The notes beneath the pieces are model-generated. The model was not told the DNA's origin and made no database searches. It saw nothing but the letters and a program-made list of their open reading frames with translations. From Sulfurimonas sp. (GTDB taxonomy: Bacteria; Campylobacterota; Campylobacteria; Campylobacterales; Sulfurimonadaceae): 23,804 nucleotides of DNA. Location: the NCBI GenBank assembly GCA_027063215.1, contig JAMOSE010000169.1, forward strand, positions 1 to 23,804. The letters run 5' to 3'. A program made the position numbers and the translations under genes. Every line of letters begins with the position of its first letter. Positions within the stretch are counted from its first letter, which is position 1. Positions 8,578 to 16,572 of this stretch are shown in pieces.

Positions 8578-9174
8578 TTGAGTTTAAAAGAAAATTTAGA
8601 TATGGTAAAAGATGAGCTGAATTCTGAAGAGAAGTTTTTTGAAAAAGCTGTAGTTACTGAGCGATTTGTAAAAAAGTATAAAAAACCGCTTATCGGGGTT
8701 GTTATTGCTGTTGTTTTCGTTGTTGTGGGCAATCTTGCTTATGAGGCAAGTGAGCAGAGTAGAATTGAGTCTGCAAATGAAACCCTGGCAGTACTACAAA
8801 AAAATCCTCAAGATAAAATAGCCTTGGCAAAACTTGATTCTCTTTCTCCTACACTGTATGCCGTTTGGAACTATTCACAAGCAATAGTAGATAAAGATGT
8901 GGTAAAGTTAGAAAGATTAAAACATACAAAAGCATTAATCATTAATGATACCTCTGTATATGAAGCAGCAGAATTAAAAGGTGATAAAGATGCATTGAGT
9001 CGTTACTCTAAGAAGCAACAGGCAATATATAAAGATTTGGCAGTTGTTATGAGTGCTGTTCTTTTAATGGAAAATGGTAAACTTGATGATGCACATCAAA
9101 AACTTTCGATGATAGGGGAACAATCTTCTATGGCTCCTGTAGCAAAAGCTTTAATGCACTATGGAGTGAAATAA
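8578..9174 (+). CDS. YfgM-like (TPR_21 type) inner-membrane protein
   Basis: The gene begins with TTG; AAAAAAGGA stands seven bases before it, while the first internal ATG (codon 9) has no ribosome site. The 198-residue protein has a short charged cytoplasmic N-terminus, one membrane helix at about 36-55 (PLIGVVIAVVFVVVGNLAYE) and a helical periplasmic domain. This topology and size match YfgM, a SecYEG-associated ancillary chaperone in E. coli. The family call rests on topology and on the neighbour: in E. coli yfgM is directly followed by bamB, and here a beta-propeller lipoprotein follows four bases later. I cannot confirm the TPR units by eye. Confidence 0.65.
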   Translation: MSLKENLDMVKDELNSEEKFFEKAVVTERFVKKYKKPLIGVVIAVVFVVVGNLAYEASEQSRIESANETLAVLQKNPQDKIALAKLDSLSPTLYAVWNYSQAIVDKDVVKLERLKHTKALIINDTSVYEAAELKGDKDALSRYSKKQQAIYKDLAVVMSAVLLMENGKLDDAHQKLSMIGEQSSMAPVAKALMHYGVK

Positions 9175-9177
9175 ATT

Positions 9178-10167
9178 TTGAAAAAGTATATAGTTTTTGC
9201 ATCACTTCTTGCAATTTTTTTGAGTGCATGTAGCACAAAAGAGGTCTATAAGCCTAAAAAAATTTCAGATGACTGGGAAAAAACGGCTTCGATGAATGAG
9301 CGTATCATAGATACATCAGATAATGTAGCACTTTTACAAAATCGTAAAGTACTCTCTCCAAATGGTGAATTAAATGTAACAATACCTCAAAATCAAAGAG
9401 TGATCTCACTGAGTGATGGACGTGTACTGAGTGCTTCGATTGATGGAAATATAACATTAACATCAGTAGATGATGGAGTGAAAAATTTTTTAAACCTAAA
9501 AAAAACTATTGCCGCAGCAAGTGTTCAAGATGATATTTTAGCGGTACTTTTTGCTAATGATGATATAGCACTGTACAGCATAGCAACACAAGAGCTTCTT
9601 TTTAAAGAACAGGGTGGAAAAGTTGTTGCGAATGATGCTCGTATTGTCAACCCTTTCTTTTTAAAGGATCTTGTTATTTTCTCAACACTTGACGGTAAAG
9701 TTATTATTGTCAATTCCAAATTAAAAAAGAGACTGCGTACTGTTATTGTTTCATCAGAGGATTATTTTAACAATGTGATCTATTTTAATATTGCAGATAA
9801 TAAAATTCTTGCAGCAACTTCCTATAAGCTTTTGGCAATGGCACAAAAAGAGTTGCGTCAGAAGTATGAGATCCGAAATATTGTTTATGACGGTACACTT
9901 ATGTATATTACTACAAAACAGGGAGAAGTAATTGCTTTGACACCGGATTTACAAGTCGATTCTAAAATTAAATTTCCTTTTGCTCACTTTCTTGGTATGA
10001 TAGATTATAATGCAAAACTCTATATATTGGAAAAAGAGGGCTATATGATAGTAGTAGATAAAAAAACATTCGATTACTCTGTGCATGAGGTAGATCTGAA
10101 TGATGGTTTTGTATTTGTTGGCGATAAAGTTTTTTATGTTGATGATGAGAAAATCTTCGTAAAATAA
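9178..10167 (+). CDS. Beta-propeller lipoprotein, possible BamB analogue
   Basis: A lipoprotein signal peptide ends in LSAC with lipidated C18. The rest is an all-beta repeated pattern, with units such as DLVIFSTLDGKVIIVNSKL and LMYITTKQGEVIALTPDL that resemble PQQ-like blades, and no obvious enzyme residues. At 329 residues it is somewhat smaller than BamB (about 390). BamB is an outer-membrane lipoprotein that scaffolds BamA during beta-barrel insertion. The start is TTG with GGAGTG 11 bases upstream, in the end of the previous gene. The stop overlaps the recombinase ATG by one base. The tandem with a YfgM-like gene supports the BamB reading; another propeller lipoprotein remains possible. 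Confidence 0.65.
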   Translation: MKKYIVFASLLAIFLSACSTKEVYKPKKISDDWEKTASMNERIIDTSDNVALLQNRKVLSPNGELNVTIPQNQRVISLSDGRVLSASIDGNITLTSVDDGVKNFLNLKKTIAAASVQDDILAVLFANDDIALYSIATQELLFKEQGGKVVANDARIVNPFFLKDLVIFSTLDGKVIIVNSKLKKRLRTVIVSSEDYFNNVIYFNIADNKILAATSYKLLAMAQKELRQKYEIRNIVYDGTLMYITTKQGEVIALTPDLQVDSKIKFPFAHFLGMIDYNAKLYILEKEGYMIVVDKKTFDYSVHEVDLNDGFVFVGDKVFYVDDEKIFVK

Positions 10168-10994
10168 TGTCTAATGAGTTAGAGGCTTTTATAGAGTATA
10201 TAACTGTTACAAAAGCATTGTCAAAAAAGAGTGTGAAAGCTTATACAAGTGATTTGCTCTTTTTTGAAGAAAAACTACAAAAACCCTTGATTACAACAGA
10301 TACTTTTATGCTTTTAAAAGCTTTGGAATCTTATGAAAATAAAAGAACACTCAACCGTAAACTCTCTGCAGCTAATGCATTTTATGACTTTTGTTACAAG
10401 TCACAATATCTTGATGAAAAAATAAAATTCAGACTTTCTAAAATTCCAAAATTGCTGCCAAAATTTCTCTCTTATGAGGCTGTTTTACAAGGACTTGAAC
10501 TTATTGACAGATCGACTTGGATAGGTCTTCGTGATTATGCTTTGATTCTGTTCTTATATGCAAGTGGTGCACGTATTAGTGAGGCTCTTGAAATTTCTAA
10601 AAATGATATAGAGGGCGAGTGGTTACATATTCGCCATGCAAAGGGTGAAAAAGAGCGGATCGTACCTTTGGCTCCTGTAGCATCACATGCGATAGATGCG
10701 TATCTCAATGCAAGTAATTTTGATCAAGATCACCTTTGGTGTAATTATAAGGGTTCAAAACTCAGTCGTATATCTGCTTATAAGATAACACAAAAGTATC
10801 TTGGTGTCTCTCCTCATATACTGCGACACTCTTATGCTACGGCTTTGATTCGAGGGGGTGCAGATCTGCGTGTTGTGCAAGAGCTTTTAGGGCATGCATC
10901 ACTGCTTACTACGCAGATATATACTCATATTCAAAAAGAAGATCTTAAAAATACAGTTACTGTTTATCATCCCATATCCAAGGAGTCTTTATGA
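10167..10994 (+). CDS. Xer-type tyrosine recombinase
   Basis: The 275-residue protein has an N-terminal SAM-like core-binding domain (about 1-95) and a catalytic domain with the complete set: R136 in YASGARISEAL, K159 in HAKGEKER, H217 and R220 in HILRHSYAT, H243 in LLGHAS and nucleophile Y252. Its length is close to E. coli XerC/XerD (about 298) and shorter than the XerH of Helicobacter and Campylobacter (about 355). The likely role is chromosome dimer resolution or another site-specific reaction, but I cannot see a partner site in the window. It overlaps the lipoprotein by one base and the HD gene by four, with no mobile-element context, so it looks like a resident operon gene. Confidence 0.85.
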   Translation: MSNELEAFIEYITVTKALSKKSVKAYTSDLLFFEEKLQKPLITTDTFMLLKALESYENKRTLNRKLSAANAFYDFCYKSQYLDEKIKFRLSKIPKLLPKFLSYEAVLQGLELIDRSTWIGLRDYALILFLYASGARISEALEISKNDIEGEWLHIRHAKGEKERIVPLAPVASHAIDAYLNASNFDQDHLWCNYKGSKLSRISAYKITQKYLGVSPHILRHSYATALIRGGADLRVVQELLGHASLLTTQIYTHIQKEDLKNTVTVYHPISKESL

Positions 10995-11461
10995 AAATGA
11001 ATAAAATCTTCTCAAAAGCTTTTTTAGATTCACTCTTCTTTACACAAAACAAATGGCATCAGCATGGAGTATTGCTGCATACTTTGCGTGTTGTTTACTA
11101 TGCGCTCAAACATGGTGATTTTAAAATGTTGGCTGCTGCACTGCTGCATGATATAGGCAAACCTTTTGTGGCATTTAAAAAAGATGCAGAAGATTTTGAG
11201 TTTGATGAATGGAGTTTTACAGATCATGAGGAGATGAGTTATCAGATTATTAAAAAGTGGCCTTTTCTCAGTGACTATACAAAAAATCTGGTACGATACC
11301 ATTATCTTATTCGTGATCTGAAAAAATCAAAAAAGGAGGATTTGCAAAGATATGCGCAAAAAAAACCTCTTTGGGATAGTTTGGATGATGATTTTAAAGA
11401 AGATTTACATCGATTTTTAAAATATGATGACCTTGGTAAAGGAAAAAAGAGAAGAGATTAA
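10991..11461 (+). CDS. Small HD-domain (metal-dependent phosphohydrolase-type) protein
   Basis: This 156-residue protein has a metal-binding HD signature: H30 in LLHTLRVV, the H53-D54 pair in ALLHDIGKPF and H79 in FTDHEEMS. Such proteins are usually phosphohydrolases of nucleotides or nucleic acid ends. It resembles the HD region seen in CCA-adding enzymes and related proteins (HDIGKP), but no polymerase domain is attached. The ATG at 10991 has AAGGAG upstream and overlaps the recombinase stop by four bases. The substrate is unknown. Confidence 0.75.
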   Translation: MKMNKIFSKAFLDSLFFTQNKWHQHGVLLHTLRVVYYALKHGDFKMLAAALLHDIGKPFVAFKKDAEDFEFDEWSFTDHEEMSYQIIKKWPFLSDYTKNLVRYHYLIRDLKKSKKEDLQRYAQKKPLWDSLDDDFKEDLHRFLKYDDLGKGKKRRD

Positions 11462-11472
11462 CTCAAAAGGAG

Positions 11473-11478
11473 TATAAT
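11473..11478 (+). promoter_or_regulatory. Possible internal promoter directly ahead of the NosL-like gene
   Basis: A perfect TATAAT lies six bases before the ATG at 11485, so a transcript starting here would be leaderless. An AAAAGGAG just before it could instead act as a ribosome site, though 12 bases is long. Confidence 0.3.
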
Positions 11479-11484
11479 AAAAAT

Positions 11485-11988
11485 ATGAAAAAAATTGCAC
11501 CAGTTTTAATAATAGTCGTAATCGTCGGTATCATTGTAGCCTTATTCCTCTCATTGGGAAAGGCACAGAAAATGGTTGTTATAAAAGAGGGAAATCTTCA
11601 AAAAGTACCTTTAAAGATGGAGCTTAATAAGTGTCAAGACAGTTTTTGCGGAATGGTAATTACTGATCTTACTTATGCTTCACAGGTTGTAGGTCCAGAT
11701 GGAAAAACATGGTTTTTTCATGATCATGGTGATTTTGTAGAGTGGTTAAAAGACAAACCTTTTGAAAAAGATGCGGTTATCTGGGTGAGAAGTCGTGATA
11801 GCGATCGATGGATCGATGGACGTAAAGCATTTTATACGATCAATGAACTTACTCCTATGGGATATGGATTTGGAGCGTATGAGAAAAAAGGTGAAGGAAT
11901 GATAGATTTTGAGACTATGCGACTGAAAGTGTTGCGTGGTGAGACTATGAAGGATCCAAAAATAAGAAAACAGCTGTTAGGTAAGTAA
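11485..11988 (+). CDS. NosL-like membrane-anchored protein, probably copper-binding
   Basis: This 167-residue protein has an N-terminal membrane helix (about 5-25) and a periplasmic NosL-type domain: C50 followed by C55-G56-M57 (CGM), then TYASQVV, an HDHGD at 79-83, WIDGRKAFY (109-117) and TPMGYGFGAY (123-132). In NosL family members the Cys-Gly-Met region binds Cu(I), and NosL delivers copper to nitrous oxide reductase. No nos genes are in the window, so the target may instead be a copper oxidase, or the protein may act more broadly. It has a membrane anchor rather than the lipobox of classical NosL. The stop overlaps the next ATG by one base. Confidence 0.75.
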   Translation: MKKIAPVLIIVVIVGIIVALFLSLGKAQKMVVIKEGNLQKVPLKMELNKCQDSFCGMVITDLTYASQVVGPDGKTWFFHDHGDFVEWLKDKPFEKDAVIWVRSRDSDRWIDGRKAFYTINELTPMGYGFGAYEKKGEGMIDFETMRLKVLRGETMKDPKIRKQLLGK

Positions 11989-12695
11989 TGGATACGGTAA
12001 ATCTTCTTACGATTATTTCCATTGCTTTTTTAGGCTCTTTTGGTCACTGTATTGGAATGTGTGGTGGTATTGTTCTTGCATACTCTACCATCAAAATTGA
12101 ACCGGCAAGCTCAAAAGTTTCAAAAACAGTTGCCCATCTGCTTTATAATTTTGGACGTGTATTTACCTATACGCTCTTAGGTGCTATTTTTGGTGCGATC
12201 GGTGGTGTAGCAACATTTTCAAACACTGCAAATGGTACACTCTTGATAGTGGCCGGAGTGATTATGATCTTAGCCGGTCTCTCTTTAATGGGGAAAATTA
12301 AATTTTTAACACTTATAGAACACTCCATCTCCTCTTCAAACTTTTATAAAAAATCATTTCAAAAGATACTGCACTCTAAATCTAATGTCAGTTTTTTTGT
12401 TTTAGGAATGTTAAACGGATTGCTTCCATGTGGTTTTGTTTACTTTTTTGCAATTACTGCTGCAAGTACGGCTAGTCCTCTGTATGGAGCGATTGTAATG
12501 TTCGTTTTTGGCGTAAGTACAATTCCTGCAATGTTTTCTCTTGGATTTTTATCTTCTTTGGCAAGTGCAACAAGCTTTCGAAATATGATGATGAGCCTCT
12601 CTTCAGTCGCAGTTATTTTATATGGGCTCTTTACCCTTTATAATGGATATGACTATCTTACAAATCCATTACGTACTATTTTACAGTGTCATTAA
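11988..12695 (+). CDS. DsbD_2/'sulfite exporter TauE/SafE'-type membrane protein, possible metal transporter
   Basis: This 235-residue protein has about six membrane helices. Two motifs stand out: GHCIGMCGG (19-27) in the first helix and LNGLLPCGF (142-150) in the fourth. They identify the UreH/DsbD_2 (PF13386) branch, which databases often label as sulfite exporter, although members near cytochrome oxidase genes have been linked to copper handling. The Cys, His and Met residues within the first helix fit a soft metal. Pairing with the NosL-like gene upstream (one-base overlap) supports a copper role by inference. It is the last gene before a new promoter. Confidence 0.7.
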   Translation: MDTVNLLTIISIAFLGSFGHCIGMCGGIVLAYSTIKIEPASSKVSKTVAHLLYNFGRVFTYTLLGAIFGAIGGVATFSNTANGTLLIVAGVIMILAGLSLMGKIKFLTLIEHSISSSNFYKKSFQKILHSKSNVSFFVLGMLNGLLPCGFVYFFAITAASTASPLYGAIVMFVFGVSTIPAMFSLGFLSSLASATSFRNMMMSLSSVAVILYGLFTLYNGYDYLTNPLRTILQCH

Positions 12696-12703
12696 GAAGA
12701 GCG

Positions 12704-12732
12704 TTTCGATCCCTTGCTCCTTATGCTATAAT
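12704..12732 (+). promoter_or_regulatory. Promoter of the HDOD-polA operon
   Basis: A consensus TATAAT (12727-12732) has TG one base ahead (TGCTATAAT) and a partial -35 TTTCGA (12704-12709) at 17 bases. Transcription should begin near 12739, giving a leader of about 17 bases with AGAAGG. It is the clearest promoter in the window. Confidence 0.65.
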
Positions 12733-12755
12733 AAATAAAAAAATAGAAGGCTAAA

Positions 12756-13577
12756 ATGATGAAAAGCTCAATTGCTCAGAGCGTTAAATCTTTACCACCT
12801 CTTTCAAAAACAATTGCTGATATAAATAGAGTTTATGCTGATGAAGAAGCCGGTGTCATTGAATTGGCAAAAGTCATTGAACACGATCCTATGATCGTAG
12901 CAAATCTTTTAAAAGCTGCAAATTCTCCTTTGTATGGTTTTGGAAAAGAGATTAAAAATGTTACACAGGCTGTGAGCCTTTTTGGAATGAGTATGACAAG
13001 AAGTATTGCTCTTGGGAATGCAATTCGAAAACTTTTAAATGTGGATATGCAACCGTATGGGGTAACAAGTGAACAATTCGCTCAAATATCTTCGATGGAA
13101 GCTACTTTGATCAATCAATGGTACAAGCAGATAGATAAGCAAAAAGCCGAAACACTGTATCTTGCTGCTTTTTTGCAAGAGAGTGGTAAAATTTTAATAG
13201 CAAATGATGTAATAAAAGAGGATGAAGATATCAGCTTCCGATCTGAAATAGAGATGACAAAAAATATTGCAGAGGTTGAAAAATCTTATGTGGGTGTAAC
13301 AAGTGCTGAGGTGACAGCTTTTATTTTTCAACATTGGGAGTTTGATCAAAAATTTGTTGATATGATTCGTTATTCTGATAATCCAAATGCTGCTCCACAA
13401 GAGATTAAAGAGTTTTCAACAGCATTGCATATTGTTAAGACTGCACTACCGATAGACAAACCGTTTAATGAGCATGCTATAAATTTTGCTTTGAGAAAAG
13501 CGAGAGATGCTGGGTATGATTATGAACTTTTAGAAGATGTGATAGATGATATGCTTGATATTATGGAGGCTTTATAA
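12756..13577 (+). CDS. HDOD-domain protein
   Basis: Residues about 5-205 match an HDOD domain: LPPLSKTI near the start, IEHDPMIVANLLKAANSPLYG (the last residues at 41-61) and a later helix pair. The position that carries His-Asp in true HD enzymes reads FLQESGKIL here, so the domain should bind rather than hydrolyse, as is usual for HDOD proteins, which act in signalling and regulation. The protein has 273 residues. Two adjacent ATG codons (12756, 12759) are both compatible with AGAAGG upstream. It abuts polA with no gap, so the two are co-transcribed, but a functional link to DNA polymerase is not known to me. Confidence 0.82.
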   Translation: MMKSSIAQSVKSLPPLSKTIADINRVYADEEAGVIELAKVIEHDPMIVANLLKAANSPLYGFGKEIKNVTQAVSLFGMSMTRSIALGNAIRKLLNVDMQPYGVTSEQFAQISSMEATLINQWYKQIDKQKAETLYLAAFLQESGKILIANDVIKEDEDISFRSEIEMTKNIAEVEKSYVGVTSAEVTAFIFQHWEFDQKFVDMIRYSDNPNAAPQEIKEFSTALHIVKTALPIDKPFNEHAINFALRKARDAGYDYELLEDVIDDMLDIMEAL

Positions 13578-16304
13578 ATGAGTAAAACAGTTACTGTTAT
13601 AGATACATTTGGATTTTTCTTTCGCAGTTTTTATGCACTGCCACAACACCTTAAAAACAAAGAGGGTTTTCCAACTGGTCTGCTTACCGGTTTTACAAAC
13701 TTTATCTCAACTCTACAAAAAGATCATGACAGTGACTATATTATTTTTGCAGTAGATTCTAAAGGGGATACTTTTAGAAATGAGATCGATGAAAACTATA
13801 AGGCAAATCGTCAAGCTCCGCCGCCAGAACTTACACAACAGCTCCCCGTTGCTATTGAGTGGATCAATAAAATGGGTTACAAGACACTCGGTGAGAGTGG
13901 TTATGAAGCCGATGATATTATAGCGACAATAGTCAAGTGTGCCAAAGAAAAAGGGTATAAGGTACGTATTGTTTCACATGATAAAGATCTTTGTCAACTT
14001 ATAGATGATAATAATGTGGTCTTGGTGGATGCCATTAAGAAGAAGTATGTCAATGAAGAGGCATGCCATCTTAAATATGGTGTGACGCCAAAACAGTTTA
14101 TTGATTATCAGTCCATTTTAGGTGATAGTGCAGATAATGTTCCGGGTGTTAAAGGGATCGGTAAAGTTGGTGCTGAAAAATTGCTCAAAGAGTATGGTGA
14201 TCTCGATACGATCTATGAAAATATTGATGCTATTAAAGGGGCTATGCAAAAAAAACTGATCGCTTCAAAAGATGCAGCCTATATGTCAAAAGAGCTTGTT
14301 ACTCTGCATCCGGATGTCTTTGAGTGCAGTGAGTTTGATTTTGAAGAGTATAAGATGGATATTGAAAATCCTTTTTTAAATATCTATGATGAGCTTGTCA
14401 AGTATGAACAAAATGCTATTTTACGAACACTGCATGCCAAAAATATGGTGAGTGATGAGAAAAAAGAGTCTGCTGCCAAAAAAGTAGAGGCAAAAACGCA
14501 AGAAGCATCACAAAAAATGCTTTTTGATGCAAAACTTCTTCTTGATGCCAAAGAGCTCTTTGATCTAATTGACAAGATTGATAAAGATGCTATAGTGGCT
14601 TTTGATACAGAGACAACAGGGCTTGATTATGAAAAAGATCATCTTGTCGGTTTTAGTTTCTGTTTTGATGAAAAAGAGGCTTACTATGTGCCTTTTGCAC
14701 ATTCGTATCTTGGTGTAGCTGATCAGATAGACAAAGAAGATATCAAAAAAGCGATAGCAAAACTTTTTGAGTATAAGATAGTAGGGCATAACATCAAGTT
14801 TGATCTGCATTTTGTGACACGCTTTTTAGCAGTAGAGATGCTGCCTATAGAGTCTGACAGTATGATTTTGGCTTGGCTTATCAATCCTGAGAGTGCGCTT
14901 TCACTTGACAAGCTTGCAAAAGCACTGCTTGGTCATGAGATGATAGCTTTTAAAGATACGGTTAAAAAGGGTGAAAACTTTGCTTCTGTTGAGCTTGAAG
15001 ATGCAAGCAGATATGCTGCAGAAGATGCCCTTGTTACGTTAAAACTCTATAGACTCTTTTTAGAGAAGTTAAAATTGCAAAATGCCGATCATCTTATAGC
15101 TGAAGCAAAAGATGTTGAGATCCCTTTTATAGAGACACTTTTGGCTATGGAGCAAAGAGGTATAGAGCTTGATGTGAACTTTATGGAAGATTTTTTGGCT
15201 GAGGTAAAAGCAACGCTGGAAGATTTGACAAAAAGTATCTATGAACTTGCGGGAACAGAGTTTAATATAAACTCCACAAAACAGCTTGGTGTTGTTCTTT
15301 TTGAGACATTGGGACTGCCTGTAGGCAAAAAGACAAAGACAGGATACTCTACTGATGAAAAAGTTTTAAATTCTCTCAAAGACAAACATGAAATTATTCC
15401 TAAACTTTTAGAGTACAGAGAGGTGTATAAACTCTACTCAACCTATATTGAACCGCTTTTAAAGCTTGCTTTTGAAGATCAAGGGCATCGTATTCATACC
15501 TCTTTTGTTCAAACGGGAACAGCAACAGGAAGGCTCAGCTCAAAAAATCCAAATCTGCAAAATATCCCGACACGTACGCCACTTGGGGCAAAAATTCGTC
15601 AGGCTTTTGTAGCTGGTGAGGGTAAAAAGCTCATTGGCATTGATTATTCACAGATTGAGTTGCGTCTTTTGGCTCACTTCTCTGAGGATCCTACACTTGT
15701 GGATGCCTTTAGACATGACAAAGATATCCACCTCCAAACAGCAACAATTTTATTTGGCGAAGCAGAGGCAAAAGCAAAAAGAAATATTGCAAAAACAGTC
15801 AATTTTGGTCTGCTTTATGGAATGGGACAGAAGAAACTCTCAGATACGCTGGGTATTACTACAAAAGAGGCAAAAGCTATTATTGAGAAGTATTTTGAAT
15901 CATTTCCAACTGTGAAAGCCTATTTTCGATCGATTGTAGATAGTTCCAAAGAGAAAGGATATGTAGAGACATTGCTTGGGCGTCGTCGCTATTTTGATTA
16001 TGAGAGAGCTACACCAATGTTTCGTGCTGCTTATGAGAGAGAATCGGTAAATACTGTCTTTCAAGGCAGTGCAGCAGATCTTATTAAACTCTCAATGAAC
16101 AAAATTCATAAAGTGATAGCAGAAGAGTCTCTTAACGCGACCATGCTACTCCAAATTCATGATGAGTTGATTTTTGAAGTTGATGCAAATGAGGCAGATG
16201 TTCTAGGAAATAGATTTAGAACAATTATGGAGGAGATTATGCAACTTCATATTCCGCTTAAAGCTTCTCTAAATATTGGTACAAATTGGAGTGAGTTAAA
16301 ATAG
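13578..16304 (+). CDS. polA: DNA polymerase I
   Basis: At 908 residues this is a full-length three-domain enzyme. The 5'-3' exonuclease (about 1-290) has GESGYEADDIIAT, HDKDLCQL and a helix-hairpin-helix segment (PGVKGIGKVGAEKLL). The 3'-5' proofreading domain (about 320-500) retains D343 and E345 in FDTETTG, D409, Y479 and D483, so proofreading should be active. The polymerase domain has motif A with D689 (GIDYSQIELR), motif B (RNIAKTVNFGLLYG) and motif C with H861-D862-E863. It removes RNA primers and fills repair gaps. GGAGG 9 bases before the ATG is strong. The HDOD gene ends immediately upstream, and a minus-strand gene converges eight bases downstream. Confidence 0.97.
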   Translation: MSKTVTVIDTFGFFFRSFYALPQHLKNKEGFPTGLLTGFTNFISTLQKDHDSDYIIFAVDSKGDTFRNEIDENYKANRQAPPPELTQQLPVAIEWINKMGYKTLGESGYEADDIIATIVKCAKEKGYKVRIVSHDKDLCQLIDDNNVVLVDAIKKKYVNEEACHLKYGVTPKQFIDYQSILGDSADNVPGVKGIGKVGAEKLLKEYGDLDTIYENIDAIKGAMQKKLIASKDAAYMSKELVTLHPDVFECSEFDFEEYKMDIENPFLNIYDELVKYEQNAILRTLHAKNMVSDEKKESAAKKVEAKTQEASQKMLFDAKLLLDAKELFDLIDKIDKDAIVAFDTETTGLDYEKDHLVGFSFCFDEKEAYYVPFAHSYLGVADQIDKEDIKKAIAKLFEYKIVGHNIKFDLHFVTRFLAVEMLPIESDSMILAWLINPESALSLDKLAKALLGHEMIAFKDTVKKGENFASVELEDASRYAAEDALVTLKLYRLFLEKLKLQNADHLIAEAKDVEIPFIETLLAMEQRGIELDVNFMEDFLAEVKATLEDLTKSIYELAGTEFNINSTKQLGVVLFETLGLPVGKKTKTGYSTDEKVLNSLKDKHEIIPKLLEYREVYKLYSTYIEPLLKLAFEDQGHRIHTSFVQTGTATGRLSSKNPNLQNIPTRTPLGAKIRQAFVAGEGKKLIGIDYSQIELRLLAHFSEDPTLVDAFRHDKDIHLQTATILFGEAEAKAKRNIAKTVNFGLLYGMGQKKLSDTLGITTKEAKAIIEKYFESFPTVKAYFRSIVDSSKEKGYVETLLGRRRYFDYERATPMFRAAYERESVNTVFQGSAADLIKLSMNKIHKVIAEESLNATMLLQIHDELIFEVDANEADVLGNRFRTIMEEIMQLHIPLKASLNIGTNWSELK

Positions 16305-16311
16305 TAATAAG

Positions 16312-16572
16312 TCAGTTCTCTTTGTTTGTCATTTTATAGATAAAACTAAAAACTTCAGCAACTGCTTTATACATTTCTGCAGGCACTTCTTTGTCTAACT
16401 CCACTTTAGAGAGCAATTCAAGGAGATCTTCATCTTTTTTGATGGGGATATCATTGTATTGTGCGAGTTCGATGATCTTTTGAGCAGTTTTGCCTTTTCC
16501 TTTGGCTGTGACTTTTGGTGCACGGTCTTTTTCTTTGTCATATTGCAGTGCAACAGCCTCTTTTTGTTTCAT
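16312..16572 (-). CDS. FlhX-like protein: stand-alone FlhB cytoplasmic C-terminal domain
   Basis: The 86-residue protein matches the C-terminal part of FlhB that remains after self-cleavage: EAVALQYDKEKDRAPKV, then AKGKGKTAQKIIELAQ, NDIPIKKDEDLLELL and VPAEMYKAVAEVFSFIY. It begins almost exactly where the FlhB_CC fragment would, so it lacks the Asn-Pro-Thr-His cleavage site and all membrane helices. Epsilonproteobacteria are known to carry such a paralogue (FlhX in Campylobacter and Helicobacter), which can substitute for FlhB_CC in export specificity. GAGGTAAAGG precedes the ATG and overlaps the end of the FliK-like gene by four bases. Confidence 0.85.
   Translation of the reverse strand: MKQKEAVALQYDKEKDRAPKVTAKGKGKTAQKIIELAQYNDIPIKKDEDLLELLSKVELDKEVPAEMYKAVAEVFSFIYKMTNKEN

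Noticed and set aside
10167..10994. The tyrosine recombinase as a sign of a mobile element or integron
   Set aside because: It overlaps both neighbours as a resident operon gene; no attachment sites, repeats, cargo or composition change are visible.
11988..12695. Calling this protein a sulfite exporter
   Set aside because: The GHCIGMCGG and LLPCG motifs place it in the DsbD_2/UreH-like branch, and the NosL-like partner points to metal handling.
15616..15915. A 99-codon plus-strand frame inside polA
   Set aside because: It overlaps polymerase motifs A and B in another frame and has no independent support.
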